Source: Alphaproteobacteria bacterium
GTDB lineage: Bacteria; Pseudomonadota; Alphaproteobacteria; Sphingomonadales; Emcibacteraceae
Assembly: GCA_013152615.1 (NCBI GenBank)
Contig: JAADGA010000070.1
Location: forward strand, 655 to 7,958
Direction of reading: 5' to 3'
Length of the DNA stretch: 7,304 nucleotides
The notes beneath the pieces are model-generated. The model worked only from the letters and a program-made list of their open reading frames with translations. It was not told where the DNA came from and made no database searches. The position numbers were made by a program, and so were the translations under genes. Shown piece after piece: positions 1-5,276 of this stretch. The number at the start of each line of letters is the position of its first letter. The stretch's first letter is position 1.

Positions 1-1
1 T

Positions 2-703
2 GTTATCGCCGGTGACAACCCCTGTTCCGCAGAAGACTGGCGCGAGCTGGCCCTGCCGGTAATTGAGCAGATCTGGCACCGCGGAAAAGTGCCAATCGTG
101 GTCGGCGGCACCGGGCTTTACCTTAAAAGTCTGACCGAAGGACTGGCTGCCGTGCCGGAAATCAGGGCGGATATTCGCCGCGATATTCGCGCTATGGTCT
201 CTGATAGCGGTGCCGAATCTGCCCATGAGTGCCTGACAACACTGGACCCGGTCATGGCCGGACGGCTCGCCCCCGGTGACAGCCAGCGTATCGCCCGCGC
301 GCTCGAAGTCATCCTGTCCACCGGAAAATCGCTCGACCATTGGCAGCGCATCCCGGCCGAGGGCGGACTTGACAACCGCGATGATGTTGTCATTGAGCGC
401 AATATCATCGCCATCGACCGGACAATTCTCTATCCCCGCTGTGACCGGCGCTTTTGGATGATGATGGAACAGGGACAGGTGATCGAAGAAGTACGGCGGT
501 TGCTCACGCTGAATTATTCCTCCGCCTTACCGGTGATGAAAGCCCTCGGCGTGCCCCAGATAACCCGCTATCTGCGCGGGGAAATCGCCCGCGAGGACGC
601 CATAACCCTCAGCCAGACCGCAACCCGGCACTTTGCCAAACGCCAGTTAACCTGGTTTCGCAACCAATGTTCATCGTGGAATTTGCTGGAATTGAAATAT
701 TAA
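2..703 (+). CDS. miaA: tRNA dimethylallyltransferase, 3' part (5' end outside window)
   Basis: Transfers the dimethylallyl group of DMAPP to N6 of adenosine 37 in tRNAs that read codons starting with U; a cytoplasmic tRNA modification enzyme. The frame is open from base 2, so the gene starts upstream; 233 residues are visible of the roughly 300 usual for the family. The nucleotide-binding P-loop and the first 70 or so residues are missing. Visible MiaA signatures are the VPIVVGGTGLYLKSLTEGL block (from visible residue 30), the SQRIARALEVILSTGKSL segment, the C-terminal KALGVPQI...YLRGEI block, and the ATRHFAKRQLTWFRNQ motif near the end. An internal GTG at 89 could be mistaken for a start but lies inside the conserved core. 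It lies upstream of ilvB on the same strand, but 246 bp of AT-rich DNA with promoter-like sequences separates them, so they need not be cotranscribed. No GC-rich terminator follows the stop codon. Family assignment is confident. Confidence 0.96.
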   Translation, partial: VIAGDNPCSAEDWRELALPVIEQIWHRGKVPIVVGGTGLYLKSLTEGLAAVPEIRADIRRDIRAMVSDSGAESAHECLTTLDPVMAGRLAPGDSQRIARALEVILSTGKSLDHWQRIPAEGGLDNRDDVVIERNIIAIDRTILYPRCDRRFWMMMEQGQVIEEVRRLLTLNYSSALPVMKALGVPQITRYLRGEIAREDAITLSQTATRHFAKRQLTWFRNQCSSWNLLELKY

Positions 704-748
704 TATATATAATTACATATTTTTGTATTATTATTACAATATATTGGG

Positions 749-777
749 TTGACTAAGAAATAATATAATATTATGGT
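749..777 (+). promoter_or_regulatory. Weak candidate upstream promoter for ilvB
   Basis: TTGACT (749-754) matches the sigma-70 -35 consensus at five of six positions. It is followed after 17 nt by TATGGT (772-777), a poor -10 that keeps the key T, A and final T. A TATAAT at 764-769 has the better -10 sequence but is only 9 nt from TTGACT, and its own upstream -35 is poor. The DNA upstream is nearly pure A/T and could act as an UP element. Assigned by consensus only. Confidence 0.3.
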
Positions 778-814
778 GCGTCGCATCAGAGAGAAAACAC
801 TATTTGCGTTTCCA

Positions 815-842
815 TTGCCATTCGGGTAAGAAATGCTATAAA
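815..842 (+). promoter_or_regulatory. Probable main promoter of the ilvBNC operon
   Basis: TTGCCA (815-820) and TATAAA (837-842) each match the sigma-70 consensus at five of six positions and are 16 nt apart. The TG at 834-835 gives an extended -10 (TGCTATAAA). Transcription would start near 849, leaving a leader of about 100 nt before the ilvB ATG. The heptamer AAATGCT is repeated at 831-837 and 841-847, exactly one helical turn apart across the -10 element. The longer dyad at 828-852 makes this a plausible operator as well. The promoter rests on consensus; regulation is inference. Confidence 0.55.
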
Positions 843-852
843 ATGCTTTCTT
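828..852. promoter_or_regulatory. Dyad overlapping the ilvB -10 element (possible operator)
   Basis: AAGAAA (828-833) is complementary to TTTCTT (847-852), and GC (835-836) to GC (845-846), with an unpaired T at 834 and the loop TATAAAAT between. The symmetry is centred on the -10 box. It could be a repressor site or a weak hairpin; the low GC content argues against an intrinsic terminator. I cannot assign a regulator. Confidence 0.3.
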
Positions 853-938
853 TTCCTGTATGGCTACAAGTTAACATAAAATTTTGTTTACGAGATAATT
901 ATTTATATTTTCTTCGGAACATTCACGATTGAATCAAA

Positions 939-943
939 AGAGG
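939..943 (+). promoter_or_regulatory. Ribosome binding site that sets the ilvB start
   Basis: AGAGG lies 6 nt before the ATG at 950. The longest open frame begins at TTG 929, but that codon sits upstream of this site and has no purine-rich sequence suitably placed before it, so ATG 950 is the better start. Confidence 0.65.
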
Positions 944-949
944 TTGGTT

Positions 950-2704
950 ATGTCCGGCAAAGAGTTCAGCGGTGCTGAGATCGTCATAAATTCCCTGATA
1001 GATTTAGGGGTCGAGGTTATTTTCGGCTATCCCGGCGGTGCGGTGCTGCCGATCTATGATGCGCTCTATCAACAGGACAAAATTCGCCATATTCTGGTGC
1101 GTCACGAACAGGCCGCCGTCCATGCCGCCGAAGGCTATGCGCGCTCCACCGGTAAAGTCGGTGTGGTGCTGGTGACCAGCGGTCCCGGAGCGACCAATGC
1201 GGTTACCGGACTGACCGATGCCATGCTTGATTCGATTCCGGTTATCTGTCTTACCGGTCAGGTCCCGGTTCACCTGATCGGCAGTGATGCCTTTCAGGAG
1301 GCCGATACCGTTGGCATTACCCGCCATTGCACCAAACATAATTATCTGGTGCGGGATATCGACAAATTATCACGAACCCTGCATGAGGCCTTTTATGTCG
1401 CCACCAACGGCCGCCCAGGCCCGGTTGTGGTTGATATTCCAAAAGATATTCAGATATTTACCAGCGCCAATATCCATAGCGGCGCGATCAAACACCGCAG
1501 CTATCGCCCCGAAGTCAAGGGTGATATCAACGCCATCACCGAAGCGGTGAAAATTATGGCCGGGGCGGAAAGGCCGGTTTTCTATACTGGCGGCGGCGTC
1601 ATCAATTCCGGTCCGGCAGCGGCACAATTATTACGTGAACTGGTCCAGCTCACCGGGGCGCCGATCACCAGCACCCTGATGGGGCTTGGGGCCTATCCGG
1701 CGACTGACCGGCAGTTTCTGGGCATGCTGGGTATGCATGGCACTTATGAAGCAAACAACGCCATGCATGACTGTGATGTCATGATCTGTGTCGGCGCACG
1801 CTTTGATGACCGGGTGACTGGACGGCTCGACGCCTTTTCGCCGGGCTCAAAAAAGATTCATATTGATATTGACCGCTCGTCAATTAACAAGACCGTACAG
1901 GTCGATGTGCCGATTGTCGGTGATGTCGCCCATGTCCTCGAAGACATGCTGAAGATATGGAAGGCGACCATCCTTGAGCAGGGACACAAATCCTGTGATG
2001 ACTGGTGGGCAACAATAGAAAAATGGCGGGCGCGGGATTGTCTGAACTATCAGCAGCAGGACGATGTCATCATGCCGCAATATGCCGTCGAGCGCTTACA
2101 GGCCCTGACAGCAGGCAAGGATGTCTATTTCACCACCGAGGTCGGCCAGCATCAAATGTGGGCGGCACAATATCTTAAATTTGACCGGCCTAACCGCTGG
2201 ATGACCTCCGGCGGGCTTGGGACAATGGGCTATGGTTTCCCGGCGGCAATCGGGGTGCAGATTGCCCACCCTGAAGCGCTGGTGATTGATGTCGCCGGTG
2301 AAGCCTCGATCCAGATGAATATTCAGGAGCTCGGCACCGCGGTTCAATATGGCCTGCCGGTCAAGATTTTCATCATGAACAATGAATATATGGGCATGGT
2401 CCGCCAGTGGCAGCAGCTTAATCACGGCGGGCGTTATTCCCAGTCGCTGTCGTGCAATCTGCCGGACTTTACCGAACTGGCAAAAGCTTATGGTGGCCAC
2501 GGCATTGTCGTTGACAAACCGGCTGATCTTGATGATGCCATTCAGCAAATGATCGACCGGGACGGCGTGGTAATCGTCGATTGCCGGGTGGCAAAGCTTG
2601 CCAACTGTTTGCCGATGGTACCGGGCGGCGCGGCCCATAACGAAATGATCCTGCCGGAAGAAAAAGATATTTCCGGAAATAACGAGGGGGCGGCTCTGGT
2701 TTAA
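950..2704 (+). CDS. ilvB: Acetolactate synthase, catalytic (large) subunit
   Basis: Condenses two pyruvates to 2-acetolactate, or pyruvate with 2-oxobutyrate to 2-aceto-2-hydroxybutyrate, the first common step of valine, leucine and isoleucine synthesis; a ThDP-, FAD- and Mg-dependent cytoplasmic enzyme. The 584 residues show the three family domains: the N-terminal pyrimidine-binding domain (about 5-170) with the catalytic Glu53 in VRHEQAAVHAAEGYAR, the central FAD-associated domain (about 195-345) with VGARFDDRVTGRLDAF, and the C-terminal diphosphate-binding domain (about 375-560). The Mg/ThDP motif reads VAGEAS at 448-453, then NNEY at 477-480: Glu451 replaces the usual Asp, a conservative change that I recall from alphaproteobacterial enzymes. 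The tail has the family block PMVPGGAAHNEMIL (555-568). I chose ATG 950 over TTG 929, which would add seven residues, because of the AGAGG spacing. ilvN follows after 20 nt, so the two subunits are made together. The isozyme name (ilvB, ilvI or ilvG) cannot be settled from sequence; the function is secure. Confidence 0.97.
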   Translation: MSGKEFSGAEIVINSLIDLGVEVIFGYPGGAVLPIYDALYQQDKIRHILVRHEQAAVHAAEGYARSTGKVGVVLVTSGPGATNAVTGLTDAMLDSIPVICLTGQVPVHLIGSDAFQEADTVGITRHCTKHNYLVRDIDKLSRTLHEAFYVATNGRPGPVVVDIPKDIQIFTSANIHSGAIKHRSYRPEVKGDINAITEAVKIMAGAERPVFYTGGGVINSGPAAAQLLRELVQLTGAPITSTLMGLGAYPATDRQFLGMLGMHGTYEANNAMHDCDVMICVGARFDDRVTGRLDAFSPGSKKIHIDIDRSSINKTVQVDVPIVGDVAHVLEDMLKIWKATILEQGHKSCDDWWATIEKWRARDCLNYQQQDDVIMPQYAVERLQALTAGKDVYFTTEVGQHQMWAAQYLKFDRPNRWMTSGGLGTMGYGFPAAIGVQIAHPEALVIDVAGEASIQMNIQELGTAVQYGLPVKIFIMNNEYMGMVRQWQQLNHGGRYSQSLSCNLPDFTELAKAYGGHGIVVDKPADLDDAIQQMIDRDGVVIVDCRVAKLANCLPMVPGGAAHNEMILPEEKDISGNNEGAALV

Positions 2705-2724
2705 CCGGCTGTAAGAGAAGAAAC

Positions 2725-3249
2725 ATGCATCACACACATAAAGAAATAGAACTTTCAACCCGTCATACCCTGTCGGTTATTGTTGATAATGAGGCCGGGG
2801 TTCTGGCGCGGGTGATCGGGTTATTTTCCGGTCGGGGCTATAATATCGAGCATCTGACCGTGGCCCCGGTTGACCTTGAAGGCACGGAATCGCGGATTAC
2901 CATTGTCACCATTGGCACCCCTCAGGTGATTGAGCAGATCAAGGCCCAGCTCGACCGGCTGGTACCGGTACATAATGTTGGTGACCTGACCGAAAGCGGC
3001 CCCCATGTTGAGCGTGAGCTGGCGCTGATCAAGGTCCATTGCCAGAATGATCAGCAACAGTCGGCGCTGCGGATTGCCGAAGCGTTCCGTGCCAAAATCG
3101 TCGACAGCAGCCCCGAAAGCTATATCTTTGAAGTGACCGGCAAAACTGACAAAATCAAGGCCTTTATCAAGCTGATGGAGAATATGGGTCTGGTCGAGGC
3201 GGTGCGGACCGGGGTTGCCGCCCTGACCCGCGGGGCCAGTGCATTATGA
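2725..3249 (+). CDS. ilvN: Acetolactate synthase, regulatory (small) subunit
   Basis: Small subunit that activates the catalytic subunit and carries valine feedback inhibition. It has 174 residues, the usual length of the full-size IlvH/IlvN form (about 160-175). An N-terminal ACT domain (about 14-88) contains HTLSVIVDNEAGVLARVIGLF and GRGYNIEHLTVAP. Asn22 and Gly25 match the residues (Asn11, Gly14 of E. coli IlvH) whose mutation gives valine resistance, so feedback by valine is predicted. The linker PHVERELALIKV (93-104) leads into the C-terminal ACT-like domain (about 100-165). ATG 2725 is preceded by the purine-rich AAGAGAAG (2713-2720), and the first 10 or so residues, including HHTH, form a short nonconserved extension. 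The gene sits 20 nt after ilvB and 59 nt before ilvC. The name ilvH is equally valid. Confidence 0.95.
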   Translation: MHHTHKEIELSTRHTLSVIVDNEAGVLARVIGLFSGRGYNIEHLTVAPVDLEGTESRITIVTIGTPQVIEQIKAQLDRLVPVHNVGDLTESGPHVERELALIKVHCQNDQQQSALRIAEAFRAKIVDSSPESYIFEVTGKTDKIKAFIKLMENMGLVEAVRTGVAALTRGASAL

Positions 3250-3250
3250 G

Positions 3251-3274
3251 TTGCGGGTCGGCAAAACCCGGCAA
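3251..3274 (+). other. Small hairpin in the ilvN-ilvC spacer
   Basis: TTGC (3251-3254) pairs with GCAA (3271-3274) and GGGT (3255-3258) with ACCC (3266-3269), with one bulged G and a 7-nt loop. No T-tract follows, so it is not a standard terminator. It may stabilise or mark processing of the ilvBN-ilvC mRNA, which is inference. Confidence 0.35.
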
Positions 3275-3293
3275 ATATTAAACTATTACTTAA

Positions 3294-4328
<1,035 letters not shown>

Positions 4329-4344
4329 CCCTGCTCCAGCCGAC

Positions 4345-4387
4345 AAAAAACCCGCCGAGCCTTCTGGCTACTGGCGGGTTTCTTTTC
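4345..4387 (+). terminator. Intrinsic terminator of ilvBNC, possibly bidirectional
   Basis: AAACCCGCC (4348-4356) pairs perfectly with GGCGGGTTT (4373-4381), and an inner stem AGCC (4358-4361) / GGCT (4366-4369) closes on a TTCT loop. On the plus strand TTTCTTTTCT follows the stem. The A-run at 4345-4350 becomes a T6 tract on the minus strand, so the same stem could also stop transcripts arriving from infC. Confidence 0.92.
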
Positions 4388-4420
4388 TGGTCACGTTGAA
4401 AAATCCAGCTGACCTTTCTC

Positions 4421-4472
4421 AGCGTACCAAGATGTGCCTGCCTTTGGGTGCACAATAGGGTTATGGTACGCT
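4421..4472. repeat. 9-bp perfect inverted repeat with internal stem
   Basis: AGCGTACCA (4421-4429) is exactly complementary to TGGTACGCT (4464-4472). Inside the 34-nt loop, TGTGC (4433-4437) can pair with GCACA (4450-4454). The element could fold as a two-tier hairpin of 52 nt. No T-tract follows on either strand, so it does not look like a standard terminator. Function unknown. Confidence 0.55.
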
Positions 4473-4481
4473 CATAAACAC

Positions 4482-4538
4482 AAAAAAGCAACGCCTGTGC
4501 CAACGCCTGTAGCCACAAGTCTGGTTAGCCGCTTTTTT
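4482..4538 (-). terminator. Possible infC terminator: A6GC/GCT6 inverted repeat
   Basis: AAAAAAGC (4482-4489) and GCTTTTTT (4531-4538) are perfect inverted copies separated by 41 nt. Read on the minus strand, the structure lies about 90-145 nt beyond the infC stop and ends in T6. The stem has only two G-C pairs and the loop is long, so it would be weak. It also reads as T-terminated on the plus strand. The loop contains a 12-bp tandem duplication. Confidence 0.35.
4489..4512. repeat. Two tandem copies of a 12-bp unit
   Basis: CAACGCCTGTGC (4489-4500) is followed directly by CAACGCCTGTAG (4501-4512), identical at 10 of 12 positions. It lies within the loop of the A6GC/GCT6 inverted repeat. 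Probably a slippage duplication. Confidence 0.6.
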
Positions 4539-4561
4539 ATAATCATTCCAGATTATTTTCG

Positions 4562-4625
4562 GTCCGACTCGGGAATTTCCCCGGGGGTCCGACCCGGAAG
4601 TCCGGCCCGGCTGTCCAAATTGGCT
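4562..4625. repeat. Degenerate 13-bp tandem repeat abutting the infC stop
   Basis: Successive units are GTCCGACTCGGGA (4562), a decayed 12-bp unit ATTTCCCCGGGG (4575), GTCCGACCCGGAA (4587), GTCCGGCCCGGCT (4600) and GTCCAAATTGGCT (4613). Three units share GTCCGRCYCGG. The array is much more GC-rich than the surrounding spacer and includes local palindromes (GGGAATTTCCC at 4571-4581, GGGTCCGACCC at 4585-4595). It ends 2 nt from the infC stop codon. Confidence 0.55.
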
Positions 4626-4627
4626 GA

Positions 4628-5164
4628 TTATTTGGGCGAAAGAATCATGATAATCTGGCGGCCTTCCATTTTAGGGGCCTGTTCGATTTTAGCCTTGTCG
4701 CGGAAATCCTCCTGAACCCGGAAAAGAATATCCATGCCGAGTTCCTGATGAGCCATTTCCCGGCCCCGAAACCGCAGGGTAATCTTGACCTTGTCACCGC
4801 CATCAAGAAACCTGTCAACGGAGCGCATTTTGACATCGTAATCGTGTTTTTCAATGCCGGGACGCAGCTTGATTTCCTTGACCTCGACCGTTTTCTGCTT
4901 CTTTTTGGCAAGGCTGGCCTTCTTCTGGGCTTCAAAGCGGTATTTGCCATAATCCAGAATCTTACATACCGGTGGTTCGGCATTGGGCGAAATTTCGACC
5001 AGATCCAGACCTGCGGTACGCGCCATCGTCAACCCTTTTTCAAGCTTGACGGCACCATAATTTTCGCCGCTGTTATCAATTAATCTTATTTCCTCTGAAG
5101 TAATATCATTATTGACCCGTGGTCCTTTTTTAGACGGTGGGCCCTGTATTGGTCGTCTGGCTAT
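4628..5164 (-). CDS. infC: Translation initiation factor IF-3 (ATA start)
   Basis: Binds the 30S subunit, prevents 50S joining and rejects initiation at wrong codons or tRNAs. Read from ATA at 5164-5162 it gives 178 residues, the normal IF-3 length. The N-domain (about 14-80) includes [17 protein letters not shown] and [28 protein letters not shown] (as two adjoining blocks), followed by a lysine-rich linker (81-92) and the C-domain (about 93-178) with [13 protein letters not shown] and RFRGREMAH. The start choice rests on four points seen directly: TAA lies in frame immediately before ATA; AGGAGG sits 7 nt upstream; no ATG, GTG or TTG occurs in frame before TTG at 5032 and ATG at 5026; and those later starts would cut off conserved N-domain residues (VN, IRLID). 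E. coli infC uses AUU and is autoregulated through IF-3 discrimination, so AUA here fits the same logic. thrS lies upstream on the same strand with a 112-nt gap. Identity is secure; the exact start is highly likely. Confidence 0.95.
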   Translation of the reverse strand: MARRPIQGPPSKKGPRVNNDITSEEIRLIDNSGENYGAVKLEKGLTMARTAGLDLVEISPNAEPPVCKILDYGKYRFEAQKKASLAKKKQKTVEVKEIKLRPGIEKHDYDVKMRSVDRFLDGGDKVKITLRFRGREMAHQELGMDILFRVQEDFRDKAKIEQAPKMEGRQIIMILSPK

Positions 5165-5170
5165 TTAATT

Positions 5171-5177
5171 TCCTCCT
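5171..5177 (-). promoter_or_regulatory. Perfect Shine-Dalgarno in front of the infC ATA codon
   Basis: The minus strand reads AGGAGGA here. The AGGAGG core is 7 nt from the ATA codon at 5164, ideal spacing. A consensus site this strong with no canonical start behind it is the main evidence for non-canonical initiation. Confidence 0.85.
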
Positions 5178-5206
5178 GCGGGTGGCCCTGCTCCGGCACA
5201 ATCCGC
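5178..5206 (-). promoter_or_regulatory. Leader hairpin abutting the infC Shine-Dalgarno
   Basis: On the minus strand GCGG (5206-5203) pairs with CCGC (5181-5178), and GTG-CC (5199-5195) with GG-c-CAC (5187-5182), leaving a 7-nt loop. All nine pairs are Watson-Crick, eight of them G-C, with a 3-nt and a 1-nt bulge. The 3' foot touches the AGGAGG directly, so folding could affect ribosome access. Regulatory role is inference. Confidence 0.45.
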
Positions 5207-5215
5207 CTCACTGTT

Positions 5216-5237
5216 AAAAATGGTGTAATCCACCCTT
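5216..5237 (-). terminator. Weak terminator-like hairpin between thrS and infC
   Basis: Minus strand: GGTG (5234-5231), loop GATTA, CACC (5225-5222), then ATTTTT. An outer AAA/TTT can pair across one G-A mismatch. The 4-bp core is short, so it may cause only partial termination between thrS and infC. Confidence 0.25.
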
Positions 5238-5276
5238 TATTACCGAAATACAAAAAAAATGCAATTGATGATTAAT

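Larger units (their letters stand above)
704..949. other. AT-rich intergenic spacer between miaA and ilvB
   Basis: This 246-bp stretch holds no convincing gene. It is strikingly AT-rich compared with the flanking genes, especially 704-775, which is almost only A and T. It contains two promoter-like sequences (749-777 and 815-842), a dyad overlapping the second -10 element (828-852), a second dyad (870-891) and the ilvB ribosome binding site. Just after the miaA stop, TAA-T-TACA (710-717) can pair with TGTA-TTA (724-730), but this weak AT-only hairpin is not a persuasive terminator. A short ATG frame (773-829, 18 codons) lacks a ribosome binding site and a run of branched-chain amino acid codons. 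Confidence 0.8.
4388..4627. other. Gene-free convergent spacer rich in short repeats
   Basis: No reading frame here resembles a protein. In order it holds a 9-bp inverted repeat (4421-4472), an A6GC/GCT6 inverted repeat enclosing a 12-bp tandem duplication (4482-4538), a 6-bp AT hairpin (ATAATC 4539-4544 with GATTAT 4551-4556), and a GC-rich 13-bp degenerate tandem repeat (4562-4625) that ends just before the infC stop codon. Both neighbouring genes point into it, so it probably holds 3' ends of transcripts. Confidence 0.75.

Noticed and set aside
773..829. Possible leader peptide MVRRIREKTLFAFPLPFG upstream of ilvB
   Set aside because: It has one Ile, one Val and two Leu among 18 residues, no run of branched-chain codons, no Shine-Dalgarno, and no terminator/antiterminator pair after it. 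The main promoter candidate even lies inside its 3' part. The other leader ATG (860) gives only four codons.
931..935. GANTC (CcrM-type) sites, e.g. GAATC before ilvB and GACTC at 4566-4570
   Set aside because: Two intergenic sites are within chance expectation, so no methylation-linked regulation can be argued from this window.
929..949. TTG 929 as the ilvB start
   Set aside because: It would add seven nonconserved residues and lies before the AGAGG site that is well spaced for ATG 950.
2096..2758. A 220-codon minus-strand frame opposite ilvB and the ilvN start
   Set aside because: Antisense to the conserved C-terminal domain of IlvB, with no recognisable motif.
4421..4538. A miniature transposon or IS remnant in the convergent spacer
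   Set aside because: The inverted repeats are nested separately rather than terminal to one element, no target-site duplication is visible, and there is no transposase fragment.
4434..4715. A 93-codon plus-strand frame across the repeat-rich spacer into infC
   Set aside because: It runs through the repeats and antisense into infC, and its low-complexity translation matches nothing I recognise.
4628..5032. A 134-residue IF-3 starting at TTG 5032 (or ATG 5026)
   Set aside because: It loses about 45 conserved N-domain residues that are encoded in frame upstream and has no AGGAGG at the right distance.
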